Below, in pieces: positions 6,336 to 13,845 of a DNA stretch of 13,845 nucleotides. How positions within the stretch are numbered: the stretch's first letter is position 1; each line of letters opens with the position of its first letter. The DNA comes from Chloroflexota bacterium (GTDB taxonomy: Bacteria > Chloroflexota > Limnocylindria > P2-11E): positions 1 to 13,845 of the forward strand of contig VBGU01000096.1 of the NCBI GenBank assembly GCA_005881085.1, given 5' to 3'. The notes under the pieces are model-generated. The model had not been told where the DNA came from and ran no database searches. It worked only from the letters and a program-made list of their open reading frames with translations. Both the position numbers and the translations under genes were made by a program.

Positions 6336-6923
6336 TCACGCCGCACTGGCTCTGGTGACCGCGAGCGCCATCCGCCGGCGAAGTTCCGGTTCGAAATCGC
6401 GCAAGAGCGGCCACGCGGCGTCCTTCGGCGAGATCTCGGCGACCGCTAGCGGCCAGGTGAGCCCGAGCCGCTCATCGCTGTACCGAAGTCCACCCTCTGC
6501 GTTCGGCGTGTAGAACTCGCCGACCTGATAGCTCGTCTCGGTCGCGTCCTCGAGGACCTGATAGCCGTGGCCGAAGCGCTCGGGGACGTAGAGCGCGCGA
6601 TAGTTGTCCGCGGTGAGCTCGACCGCGATGTGCTCGAGATACGTCGGGCTCTCTGGCCGTAAGTCGACGATGATGTCGAGGATCGAACCCCGGGTGGCCC
6701 GCACCAGCTTCGTCTCGGCTGCTGGGGGGCACTGGAAGTGCATCCCGCGAAGGGTTCCCTTCCGCTTGTTGAATGCGATGTTGGACTGCGCGATGAGCGG
6801 CTTCAGGCGATGTTCGGTGAACTCACGCTGACAGAAGGCGCGCGCGAAGAATCCGCGGCTGTCGTCGCGCGGCTCGATGTCGATGATGAACGCGCCGGCG
6901 AGCTTGGTCTCCGTGAAGATCAT
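6336..6923 (-). CDS. rfbC: RmlC-type dTDP-4-dehydrorhamnose 3,5-epimerase family protein
   Basis: 195 residues, a cupin-fold nucleotide-sugar epimerase. RmlC epimerises C3 and C5 of dTDP-4-keto-6-deoxyglucose; relatives act on other 4-keto sugars. Visible hallmarks are DSRGFFARAF, QSNIAFNKRKGTLRGMHFQ with the catalytic base His62, ETKLVR with Lys72, DIIVDLRPESPTY, PERFGHGYQVL with His119, SYQVGEFYTP with Tyr132 and Tyr138, and LTWP. The usual YK.T.YY stretch reads YQVGEFY, a sign of a subfamily outside classical rhamnose synthesis. No rmlA, rmlB or rmlD is in the window, so a dTDP substrate is not assured. It is the last gene of the minus-strand operon, 18 bases after the SDR stop, with its own strong ribosome binding site, and it is convergent with ugd. 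Confidence 0.9.
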   Translation of the reverse strand: MIFTETKLAGAFIIDIEPRDDSRGFFARAFCQREFTEHRLKPLIAQSNIAFNKRKGTLRGMHFQCPPAAETKLVRATRGSILDIIVDLRPESPTYLEHIAVELTADNYRALYVPERFGHGYQVLEDATETSYQVGEFYTPNAEGGLRYSDERLGLTWPLAVAEISPKDAAWPLLRDFEPELRRRMALAVTRASAA

Positions 6924-6928
6924 GTCAT

Positions 6929-6933
6929 CCTCC
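6929..6933 (-). promoter_or_regulatory. Ribosome binding site of the 3,5-epimerase gene
   Basis: GGAGG on the minus strand, five bases before ATG 6923. Confidence 0.7.
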
Positions 6934-6941
6934 GAACCGAA

Positions 6942-7982
6942 TCATGCGGCCACGGGTTCGCTGACCCAGCGGAGATCGGGACCGAGGTGGCCCGCCGCGA
7001 TCAGATCCTTGAGCTGATCAATCCTCCGGTAGCGTGGCCCTTCGAAGTCTTCGATCTTAAGTCCGACGTCCTGGTACGCCTCGTGGAGCTGCCTCGCGCC
7101 CTTGCGCGCGTCCCATACCGGCTGGAAGCTGGGAAGAACGCGCGCGATCTTGCTGAAGTCAGCCCGATAGTTGCGACGATCCGGACCTGCTCCGTCGGCG
7201 AAGACGATCTCGCACCCCGGTACGGTTTCCTTGACGATCTCGGCGATCTCGCGGACGCGGTAGTTCTGATCGTTGCGGCCGACGTTTAGGGCCTGCGCGT
7301 GGACAGCTTCACGCGGTGCAGCGAGCGTCGCGAGAAAGGCGCGCGAGATGTCTTCGATGTGCACGATCGGTCGCCAGGGCGTGCCGTCGCTCTTCAGGAG
7401 CACCTTGCCGGCGGTGAACGCCCACGCGACAAGGTTGTTGAGCACCACGTCGAAGCGAAGTCGAGGCGAAACGCCGTACGCCGTCGCGCAGCGCAGGAAC
7501 GTCGGCGTGAAAGAGTCGTCGGCAAGCAGCGCGATGTCGCGCTCGGCGCGCACCTTCGACTCGCCGTACGCCGTGACCGGATTGAGCGCGGATTCTTCGG
7601 TCACGGGCGCGTCGCCCGCCGCGCCGTAATTGCTGCAGGACGACGCGAGCACGAACCGTTCGACCCCCGCCTCCTTGGCGAGCGCGGCCAGCCGCACCGA
7701 GGCGAGATGGTTGATGTCGTAGGTGAGCTGCGGGTTGAGGTCGCCCAGCGGGTCGTTGGACAGCGCCGAGAGGTGCGCGACGGCGTCGAACCCTCGCAGG
7801 TCGGCGGCCTCCAGCGAGCGCACGTCTCTCTCGATCGTGCGGATCGACTCGCTCCATGGGCCGAAGGTCGATCGCCGGTAGAGGTCGGTGTCGACCCCGA
7901 CGACGTCGTGACCCGCGCGCACCATCATCGGCGCCATGACCGTCCCGATGTAGCCGCGGCTTCCGGTGAGCAGGATCCTCAA
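6942..7982 (-). CDS. NAD-dependent epimerase/dehydratase (extended SDR), nucleotide-sugar type
   Basis: 346 residues. An extended short-chain dehydrogenase with NAD motif TGSRGYIG (residues 6-13), an acidic residue after strand 2 (GVDTD, Asp31), [18 protein letters not shown] (114-120) and the catalytic pair Tyr139/Lys143 in AYGESK. The C-terminal part has [20 protein letters not shown] and NVGRNDQNY, typical of UDP-glucose 4-epimerase-like and 4-reductase-like enzymes. The exact reaction (4-epimerase, reductase or dehydratase) cannot be told. The start is TTG 7982: its TTGA overlaps the TGA of the upstream methyltransferase, and GGGTGG lies six bases ahead at 7989-7994. An in-frame extension to 8027 adds 15 residues that do not belong to the fold. 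The protein works with the downstream RmlC-type epimerase and probably with the methyltransferase before it. Confidence 0.88.
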   Translation of the reverse strand: MRILLTGSRGYIGTVMAPMMVRAGHDVVGVDTDLYRRSTFGPWSESIRTIERDVRSLEAADLRGFDAVAHLSALSNDPLGDLNPQLTYDINHLASVRLAALAKEAGVERFVLASSCSNYGAAGDAPVTEESALNPVTAYGESKVRAERDIALLADDSFTPTFLRCATAYGVSPRLRFDVVLNNLVAWAFTAGKVLLKSDGTPWRPIVHIEDISRAFLATLAAPREAVHAQALNVGRNDQNYRVREIAEIVKETVPGCEIVFADGAGPDRRNYRADFSKIARVLPSFQPVWDARKGARQLHEAYQDVGLKIEDFEGPRYRRIDQLKDLIAAGHLGPDLRWVSEPVAA

Positions 7983-9019
7983 CTCGCGCCACCCAGCTGG
8001 AACACCGACGCATAGCGAAGGCTCCAATCATGTCGGCCGCTGTCGAGCGGCTCCAGACCCCAGTACCGCCACGGCCAGGAACGGCGTAACGAGCGATCGC
8101 CTTCGTGGATTTCCTCGATCAGGTCCGTGACGGGCTTCCAGCCGAGATCCGCGGCGACGTCCGTTCGCATGTCGAGATCTACCCCCGAAACGACGAGGTG
8201 GCCCCCCTCAGCGACGAGGCGTGCGATGTTCCGTAGACATGCTCCCGCCTCCGCAGGGTCCATGTGGCAGAGGAAGTCGTTGGCCACTACGACGTCGTAC
8301 CTTCCGAAGACATCGCCGATGGCCGGATCGCGCAGGTCCCCGACCTGCCACCGGATCCCCTCCCGGATCCAGGGCCTCACTCTCAAGCCGCGAGGCTCAG
8401 TCTCGAAGATGTGCTCGATCTCCTCACGCGTGAGCCGTTCGCATAGCGGCTCGTTCGCGAGCTCGGCGACACCGATCGGATAGAGGCCTTCGCGCGCGAC
8501 CTCGAGGACCTCGGGCGAGATATCTACGCCATCGATGCGGAGCGAGAGATCCGGCGCCGCGGAGCGGATGGCCCACGCGAGCGAGTAGGCCTCGGCTCCG
8601 ATGCTGCATCCCAGCACCGCGACTCGTAGGGGCGCTCCCCGCGGATGTTCGCCGGCCAGGCGACAGATGAGCTGTAGCTGCGGCCGATTGCGGACGAAAA
8701 ACGTACCGAAATACTGTTGCCGCTGACCGCTCGACCGGACGAGCGCGTGCATGAGCCGCCCGTACGCGATCGCCGGCGGAAGACCCTTCAGGGACGCTGG
8801 CAGAGCGTCCCACACCCCTTCAGCGATGCGCAGATAGATGCCGAGCGGGGACTTCCCGAGGATCCGCAAGTTTGCGGTTCGAGCGACGAGCCCCGCGCTG
8901 ACTCCCTTCAGCTTGCTCGGTCCGACGCCGGCCGGCGCGGCAGAGGGGATGAGACTTGCCCGAGCCGCAGAACGATCCAGCACATCCTCCGTAAGCCGGA
9001 CGAGCGCGTCCGGGTACAT
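7979..9019 (-). CDS. CheR-fold SAM-dependent methyltransferase
   Basis: 346 residues from ATG 9019. The C-terminal half is a class I SAM methyltransferase: motif [19 protein letters not shown], then [32 protein letters not shown] and [12 protein letters not shown]. Order and wording follow CheR (GCSTGEEPYSLA and a Gly-rich motif). The upstream [16 protein letters not shown] resembles the CheR T-x-FF segment. No chemotaxis gene is nearby, and the N-terminal 110 residues (helical, with repeated [18 protein letters not shown] stretches) are not the usual CheR domain. In this operon it more likely methylates a nucleotide sugar, glycan or small molecule than a chemoreceptor. It is the first gene of the 6336-9019 operon and is coupled to the SDR by a TTGA overlap. 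ATG 9118 is an in-frame alternative with AGGAG far upstream. The frame further up to 9415 lies antisense to the secreted-protein gene and is not used. Confidence 0.78.
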   Translation of the reverse strand: MYPDALVRLTEDVLDRSAARASLIPSAAPAGVGPSKLKGVSAGLVARTANLRILGKSPLGIYLRIAEGVWDALPASLKGLPPAIAYGRLMHALVRSSGQRQQYFGTFFVRNRPQLQLICRLAGEHPRGAPLRVAVLGCSIGAEAYSLAWAIRSAAPDLSLRIDGVDISPEVLEVAREGLYPIGVAELANEPLCERLTREEIEHIFETEPRGLRVRPWIREGIRWQVGDLRDPAIGDVFGRYDVVVANDFLCHMDPAEAGACLRNIARLVAEGGHLVVSGVDLDMRTDVAADLGWKPVTDLIEEIHEGDRSLRRSWPWRYWGLEPLDSGRHDWSLRYASVFQLGGAS

Positions 9020-9164
9020 GCAGGATTCGAGGATCAGCGGATTGAGTTCCCGTTGACGTCTGGTGGAGCCACCGGACTGTCGCTGCGTGCGGTGCGCGGA
9101 AATACGGGCGAACGTCATTGCGCGACGCGAAGTCTCCTCAATCCGGTGGAGATTGCATACTCGC
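9020..9164. promoter_or_regulatory. Divergent intergenic region between methyltransferase and secreted-protein genes
   Basis: About 145 bases between two divergent genes, which should hold promoters for both the 6336-9019 operon and the secreted-protein pair. GGTGGAG at 9145-9151 may serve the plus-strand gene. TTGACG occurs at 9053-9058 but has no believable -10 partner at 16-18 bases. No operator-like palindrome was seen. Confidence 0.3.
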
Positions 9165-11330
9165 GTGACGTCGTCACGTCTCCGCGGAGCCTGGGGGTTA
9201 CTGGGCGCACTCGTCCTGGCGGTAGTCGTACCGGTCAACGCGATGGCGGCGTCTATCGCCTCATCGCCCTTCACCGGGATCGAAGACCCGCTCTCCGAAA
9301 ACGGAGCGTGGGTGCCGCTCACGAGCCCGGGACTGTTTCCGAACGGCGGGCGCTTCCAGAAGAACAACGGCGCCTTCCCCGACAAGGCCCCGCCGGACCA
9401 CGCCGGTGCGCACACGTCGGCTGCGGTGCCCCCTGACCATTACTCGCAGATCGTGGTCGGCCACCTCGGAGGTCCGCAGAACAACGTCGGGCCGATCGTT
9501 CGCGTGCAGACCTCCGGGCCGTCGACCGACAGCCACTACCTCTGGTGGGCCAGCACTCTGAACGGCGTGAACGGGCTCTATCGCGACGACGAGGACAGCA
9601 CCGGCCACCACCCGACCAAGATCGCCTCCTCTTCGCCGGTCGTTGACGGCGACAGCCTCCAGCTGATCGCCCGCGGTCCGGTCATCTACGGGATGAAGAA
9701 CGGCACCACCCGCGACTTCATCTACAACACGGGCGCGGACGCGACGAAGTATTCGGGAGGCAGCACCGGCATCCTCGGGTGGGCGGGCAACGGAGTCGTT
9801 AGCGACTCCAAGATCGCCTCATGGTCGACGGGTGCCGCGCCCGCATCCCCGGCAACAACCTGGGCATCCTCGACTTTCCAGGGGACGGAGGACCCGCTCG
9901 ACGAAGGGGACCGCTGGTATCCGCTGCCGGGCTACGGCGGGTTCCGAAAGGCCGCTGGCGTTGCAGTGGGACGGACCGACACTCCGAACGGGCATCAGGC
10001 CGAAGGGGTCTGGGGGATCACGGCGCCCCCGAAGCAGTACTCCGAGGTCACGCTGGGCACCGCCGCGGCCGGTGGCGGCGGACCGATCGTCCGCATCGAC
10101 CGCAACGCTGCGGGGCAGACGGGATGGCTGCTGTTCCTCTACGCCGACAACCCCGGTAACTCAGGTATTTACAAGATGACCCCGGGCGTACCCGGGTGCT
10201 GCTTTGCGCTCATGCGTCCGTTCACGCCCACCATCGTCTCGGGAGACAAGTGGCGTCTCGCCGCCGACGGGAACGTCCTCGAGGTCTTCCGGAATGGCGT
10301 GTCGCAGTTCACCTTCACCACGGATGGCGCGTACACGACCGGCGACGTAGGGATCGAGGAGTTCACCGGACCGGCCGGAGGGTTCGCCTTCGTGGGGTGG
10401 GAGGGCGGCGATCCGGCCGGAGCCGGCGACACGATCCCGCCGACCGCGCCGTCGAACGCGAGCGCGACGGCGACGAGCAGCACCGAGATCGGCGTGAGCT
10501 GGACCGCGTCGACCGACAACGTCGGGGTGACTGGCTACCTCGTGGAACGTTGCCAGGGCGCGCCTTGCGGCAACTTCGTGCAGGTCGCGAGCGTCGCGGC
10601 CAGCCCGTTCAACGACAGCGGCCTCACCCCCAGCACGAGCTACAGCTACCGCGTCAGAGCGACCGACGCCGCGGGCAACCTGAGCGCGTACTCGAATGTC
10701 GCGAGCGCCACCACGCAGACGCCGCCGCCGCCGCCCGACACCGAAGCGCCGACCGCGCCGGGCCTCCTGCTCGCGACGCCGACGACAACCTCTGGAATCG
10801 ATCTCTCGTGGGGCTCGGCGACGGACAATGTCGGGGTCACGGCGTACCTGGTGGAGCGCTGCGCCGGCCTCGCGTGCGGGGACTTCGTCCAGATCGCGGC
10901 CGTGTCCGGGACGACCTACAGCGATTCCGGACTCTCCCCGGCCACGAGCTATAGCTACCGCGTCCGGGCGACCGACGCCGCCAAGAACCTGGGCGCGTAC
11001 TCGAATGTCGCGACCGTCGTGACGCTCGCTCCACCACTGACAGCGCCTTCGAACGCGTCGGCTACGGCGCCGGGGTCCGCTCAGGTGCGGGTCTCGTGGA
11101 CCGCCTCCACCGGTGGCGTCGGCGCAAAGGCGTACCTGGTGGAGCGATGCCAGGGCGTCCTGTGCACGGCCTACAGTCAGATCGCCACGGTCGCCACCGC
11201 TTCGTTCGAAGACAGCGGTCTCACCGCGAACACGACCTATCGCTACCGCGTCCGGGCGAAGGACGCCGTCGGCAACCAGAGCGACTATTCGAACGTGGCG
11301 ACCGCAGTGACGCTCGGCCTCGGCCTGTAG
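9165..11330 (+). CDS. Secreted multidomain protein: two beta-rich modules plus three fibronectin type III domains
   Basis: About 721 residues from GTG 9165. A signal peptide (basic TSSRLRGAW, hydrophobic GLLGALVLAVVVPV, cleavage near NAMA-AS) indicates export. Two related modules follow, at about 35-222 and 234-420. They share the skeleton EDPL.E...W.PL, GxF+K, an HxA segment, PP..YS..V.G, GPIVR, GIY, a VxGD..L.A.G.V segment and NG....F.Y/TT; the pattern suggests a concanavalin-like jelly roll, but I do not recognise a named family. Then come three FnIII domains (about 426-517, 525-620, 622-720) with TAPSNASAT, SWTASTDNVGVTGYLVERC, YSYRVRATDAAGNLS and YSNVA. Each has a Cys-x4-Cys pair. The protein ends right after FnIII-3, with no LPXTG or C-terminal membrane helix, so it is probably released or bound non-covalently. 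The frame also offers TTG 9153. It is followed 11 bases later by a paralogue, and a likely role is adhesion or glycan binding. Confidence 0.85.
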   Translation: MTSSRLRGAWGLLGALVLAVVVPVNAMAASIASSPFTGIEDPLSENGAWVPLTSPGLFPNGGRFQKNNGAFPDKAPPDHAGAHTSAAVPPDHYSQIVVGHLGGPQNNVGPIVRVQTSGPSTDSHYLWWASTLNGVNGLYRDDEDSTGHHPTKIASSSPVVDGDSLQLIARGPVIYGMKNGTTRDFIYNTGADATKYSGGSTGILGWAGNGVVSDSKIASWSTGAAPASPATTWASSTFQGTEDPLDEGDRWYPLPGYGGFRKAAGVAVGRTDTPNGHQAEGVWGITAPPKQYSEVTLGTAAAGGGGPIVRIDRNAAGQTGWLLFLYADNPGNSGIYKMTPGVPGCCFALMRPFTPTIVSGDKWRLAADGNVLEVFRNGVSQFTFTTDGAYTTGDVGIEEFTGPAGGFAFVGWEGGDPAGAGDTIPPTAPSNASATATSSTEIGVSWTASTDNVGVTGYLVERCQGAPCGNFVQVASVAASPFNDSGLTPSTSYSYRVRATDAAGNLSAYSNVASATTQTPPPPPDTEAPTAPGLLLATPTTTSGIDLSWGSATDNVGVTAYLVERCAGLACGDFVQIAAVSGTTYSDSGLSPATSYSYRVRATDAAKNLGAYSNVATVVTLAPPLTAPSNASATAPGSAQVRVSWTASTGGVGAKAYLVERCQGVLCTAYSQIATVATASFEDSGLTANTTYRYRVRAKDAVGNQSDYSNVATAVTLGLGL

Positions 11331-11341
11331 GGCGGCGGCCT

Positions 11342-13845
11342 TTGCCCAAACGTCTCGTGCGGAAGCGGAGCCGCTCGGCGCGCCTCATGGCCCTCCTCAT
11401 GAGCGGCCTGCTCGCGGCGGTACTCGTCCCCGCTACCGCGGTCGCGGCCGGAGCCATCGCCTTGTCGAGCTTCGTGGGTACGGAGAACCCGCTCTCGGAG
11501 AACGGCCTGTGGGCGCCGATCACGTCGCTCTCGCCGAACGGAGGTCGGTTCCAAAAGAACAATGGCGCGTTCCCCACGCTCTTGGCACCGGACCACGCCG
11601 GCGCCCGCACGACCGCCGCCGTGCCAGCCGATCACTACTCGGAGATCGTGGTCGGCCACGTAGGGCCGACGGTCCCGGCCCTGACGACGTACAACAACGT
11701 CGGACCGGTCGTCCGCGTCCAGACAGCAGGGGCGTCACTCGACAGTCACTACCTGTGGTGGGCAGCGCAGCCCAACGGCGTGAACGGCCTCTACCGGATC
11801 GACGCGACCGGAACGACGTACCAGCCGAACCTGCTCATGCAGACGTCGTCCGTCGTCGACGGTGACAGGCTGCGGCTGATCGCGCGGGGGAACGTCATCT
11901 ACGGCATCAAGAACGGCGTCGTCCGCGACTTCATCTACAACACCGGCGCGAACGCGACGCGGCTCGGCGGCGGCTCGACCGGAATGCTCGCGTACACCAA
12001 CACGAACGTCTCGGACGCGGTCATCGCGTCGTGGTCCACCGGCGCCGCACCGACGTCCTCGGGCACCGTCGCGAGCTCGACCTTCGCCGGCGTCGAGGAT
12101 CCCCTCGACGAGGGCGATCGGTGGTACCCGCTCCCGGGCTATCAGGGCTTCCGCAAGGCGGGCGGCGTCGCGGTCGGCCGCGAATCGGGACACAACGCAT
12201 CCGGCGTCTGGAGCATCAGCCCGCCGGCGAAGCAGTACTCCGAGGTCACATTGGGCACCGTGACGAGCGGTGGAGGCGGGCCGATGGTGCGCATCGACCG
12301 CACCAGCGCCGTGCAAACGGGATGGCTGCTCTTCCTTTCGCTCGACAACCCGGCGACTTCGGGGATCTACAAGACGAACCCGAACGGGAGCTTCACCGGA
12401 GTCCGGCTGTTCACTCCAACGATCCTCCCGGGCGACAAGTGGAGACTCAGCGCTGACGGGAACGTCCTCGAAGTGCTCCAGAACGGAGTCTCGCAGTTCA
12501 CATACACGACCGACGGCTCTTACGCCAGCGGCGACGTGGGGATCGAGGCGTTCGGCATGTCGTTCGGCTTCGTCGCGTGGGAGGGCGGAGCCACTCCCGG
12601 CTCGGCGGATACCACCCCGCCGACAGCGCCGTCGAATGCCAGCGCGACGGCCACGAGCTCGAGCCAGATCAACGTCACGTGGAACGCGTCGACCGACAAC
12701 GTGGGCGTGACGGGCTACCTCGTCGAGCGCTGCCAGGGCGCGAACTGCGCGACCTTCACCCAGGTCGGCAGCGTCGCGGCGAGCCCGTACAACGACACCG
12801 GGCTCTCACCCGGCACGAGCTATAGCTACCGCGTCCGGGCCACCGACGCCGCGGGGAACCTGAGCCCCTACTCGAATCTCGCCAGCGCGACGACGCAGCC
12901 GCCGCCGTCGGACACGCAGCCGCCGACGGCGCCCTCGAACGCGAGCGCGACGGCGACGAGCTCGAGCCAGATAAACGTCACGTGGAACGCGTCGACCGAC
13001 AACGTGGGCGTGACGGGCTACCTCGTCGAGCGCTGCCAGGGCGCGAACTGCGCGACCTTCACCCAGGTCGGCAGCGTCGCGGCGAGCCCGTACAACGACA
13101 CCGGGCTCTCACCCGGCACGAGCTATAGCTACCGCGTCCGGGCCACCGACGCCGCGGGGAACCTGAGCCCCTACTCGAATCTCGCCAGCGCGACGACGCA
13201 GCCGCCGCCGTCGGACACGCAGCCGCCGACGGCGCCCTCGAACGCGAGCGCGACGGCGACGAGCTCGAGCCAGATAAACCTCACCTGGACCGCGTCGACC
13301 GACAACGTCGGCGTGACCGGCTACCAGGTCGAGCGCTGCGCGGGCGCGACCTGCACGACCTTCGCGCAGGTCGCGAGCGTCGCGGCGAGCCCGTACAACG
13401 ACACTGGGCTCTCACCCAGCACGAGCTATACCTACCGCGTCCGGGCCACCGACGCCGCGGGGAATCTAAGTCCCTACTCCAACGTGGCGAGCGCCACGAC
13501 CCCGGCCGCACCTCCGCCGTCCTCCGGTCTTGTGGCGGCGTACGCCTTCGGCGAGGGCAGCGGCACGACCACCGCCGACGCCTCTGGCAAGAGCCACACC
13601 GGCACGCTGCAGGGCGGCGCCACCTGGACGACCACTGGCAAGTACGGCAGTGCGCTCTCCTTCAACGGGACGACGAGCTACGTGGACCTCGGCAACGCCG
13701 CCGACCTGCAACTCACCGGGAGCATGACCTGGAGCGCTTGGATCTTCGCCAGCGCCAACCCACCCGACGACGGCCAGATCATCGCCAAGTCCGGTGGCGC
13801 GGGCTGGCAGTTCAAGACCAGCCCGGACACCGGCCAGCACACCTT
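11342..13845 (+). CDS. Secreted paralogue with two beta-rich modules, three FnIII domains and a LamG-like domain (cut by right edge)
   Basis: The frame is open from TTG 11342 to the window end, about 834 residues so far. The leader has a strongly basic start (PKRLVRKRSRSARL) and hydrophobic MALLMSGLLAAVLVPATAVAA, a signal peptide. Beta-rich modules lie at about 43-235 and 243-415 and closely match those of the preceding gene (TENPLSENGLWAPI and VEDPLDEGDRWYPLPGY, with shared YSE.V, NGVNGLY, DFIYNTGA and QTGWLLFL). Three FnIII domains follow at about 425-523, 525-624 and 626-720. A LamG/concanavalin-like domain then begins (GLVAAYAFGEGSGTTTADAS, GKYGSALSFNG, SYVDLG, WSAWI). The first two FnIII units are almost identical in DNA. 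In-frame GTG 11357 and ATG 11387 are alternative starts; TTG 11342 is favoured by GGGCGG upstream and the 11-base gap after the previous stop. The pair looks like one operon of extracellular adhesin or carbohydrate-binding proteins. Confidence 0.83.
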   Translation, partial: MPKRLVRKRSRSARLMALLMSGLLAAVLVPATAVAAGAIALSSFVGTENPLSENGLWAPITSLSPNGGRFQKNNGAFPTLLAPDHAGARTTAAVPADHYSEIVVGHVGPTVPALTTYNNVGPVVRVQTAGASLDSHYLWWAAQPNGVNGLYRIDATGTTYQPNLLMQTSSVVDGDRLRLIARGNVIYGIKNGVVRDFIYNTGANATRLGGGSTGMLAYTNTNVSDAVIASWSTGAAPTSSGTVASSTFAGVEDPLDEGDRWYPLPGYQGFRKAGGVAVGRESGHNASGVWSISPPAKQYSEVTLGTVTSGGGGPMVRIDRTSAVQTGWLLFLSLDNPATSGIYKTNPNGSFTGVRLFTPTILPGDKWRLSADGNVLEVLQNGVSQFTYTTDGSYASGDVGIEAFGMSFGFVAWEGGATPGSADTTPPTAPSNASATATSSSQINVTWNASTDNVGVTGYLVERCQGANCATFTQVGSVAASPYNDTGLSPGTSYSYRVRATDAAGNLSPYSNLASATTQPPPSDTQPPTAPSNASATATSSSQINVTWNASTDNVGVTGYLVERCQGANCATFTQVGSVAASPYNDTGLSPGTSYSYRVRATDAAGNLSPYSNLASATTQPPPSDTQPPTAPSNASATATSSSQINLTWTASTDNVGVTGYQVERCAGATCTTFAQVASVAASPYNDTGLSPSTSYTYRVRATDAAGNLSPYSNVASATTPAAPPPSSGLVAAYAFGEGSGTTTADASGKSHTGTLQGGATWTTTGKYGSALSFNGTTSYVDLGNAADLQLTGSMTWSAWIFASANPPDDGQIIAKSGGAGWQFKTSPDTGQHT
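12653..13279 (+). repeat. 303-bp near-perfect tandem repeat encoding FnIII domains
   Basis: Bases 12653-12976 match bases 303 positions downstream (12956-13279) at 323 of 324 positions. The only difference is C at 12670 versus A at 12973, which is synonymous (ATC/ATA, Ile). The period is 101 codons, exactly one FnIII domain plus linker. A third unit (13247-13500) has the same spacing but is clearly diverged from 13280 on, while still sharing the ATA codon with unit 2. The closeness implies a recent duplication or gene conversion. Confidence 0.95.

Noticed and set aside
9053..9081. TTGACG as a -35 element for the secreted-protein gene
   Set aside because: No acceptable -10 hexamer lies at 16-18 bases, and the match alone is weak in GC-rich DNA.
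9020..9415. Extension of the methyltransferase frame to 9415
   Set aside because: It runs antisense through the signal peptide and first module of the secreted protein, and its composition is low-complexity; the ATG at 9019 precedes the first methyltransferase-like helices.
11221..12316. Antisense frames across the second secreted-protein gene
   Set aside because: The plus-strand frame carries a signal peptide and clear domain repeats; the antisense frames are Arg-rich shadows.
12653..13500. Possible CRISPR-like or intergenic repeat array
   Set aside because: The 303-base period equals one in-frame FnIII domain; there are no short repeats with unique spacers.

Overview
The window is GC-rich (about two-thirds G+C by eye), densely coding, and uses GTG and TTG starts freely. 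Together with secreted TIG, fibronectin-III (FnIII) and LamG proteins and a nucleotide-sugar locus, this suggests a high-GC environmental bacterium. A Thermoleophilia-type actinobacterium or a Chloroflexota member would fit, but the sequence alone does not settle the phylum. I see no rRNA, tRNA, CRISPR array or insertion sequence. No gene-free stretch exceeds 300 bases; the longest is the region of about 230 bases before position 5039.

Layout. (1) 1-539, minus: the N-terminal part of a secreted TIG/IPT-domain protein that runs off the left edge. (2) 672-4740, minus: a tightly packed operon, transcribed right to left. It encodes a COG4091-type oxidoreductase with a C-terminal SAF domain, a glucose-1-phosphate cytidylyltransferase-like nucleotidyltransferase, a PIG-L/LmbE deacetylase and an L-2-hydroxyglutarate oxidase-like FAD enzyme. 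A strong hairpin lies over its last stop codon. (3) 5039-6328, plus: UDP-glucose 6-dehydrogenase, divergent from that operon. (4) 6336-9019, minus: a second operon of CheR-fold methyltransferase, extended SDR (NAD-dependent epimerase/dehydratase) and RmlC-type 3,5-epimerase, which meets ugd tail to tail. (5) 9165-13845, plus: two tandem paralogous secreted proteins, each with two copies of an unassigned beta-rich module of about 190 residues followed by three FnIII domains. The second also has a LamG-like domain and continues past the right edge.

How it may work together. Genes 672-9019 look like one nucleotide-sugar biosynthesis locus: sugar activation, oxidation to a uronate, epimerisation, reduction or epimerisation, deacetylation and methylation. 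The SAF oxidoreductase and the LhgO-like oxidase are not part of the classical CDP-dideoxyhexose or dTDP-rhamnose routes, so the product is probably an unusual sugar. No glycosyltransferase, 4,6-dehydratase or transporter is present in the window, so the pathway is incomplete here. The neighbouring secreted multidomain proteins are probable surface or matrix proteins; a link between the sugar locus and these proteins is only a guess from proximity.
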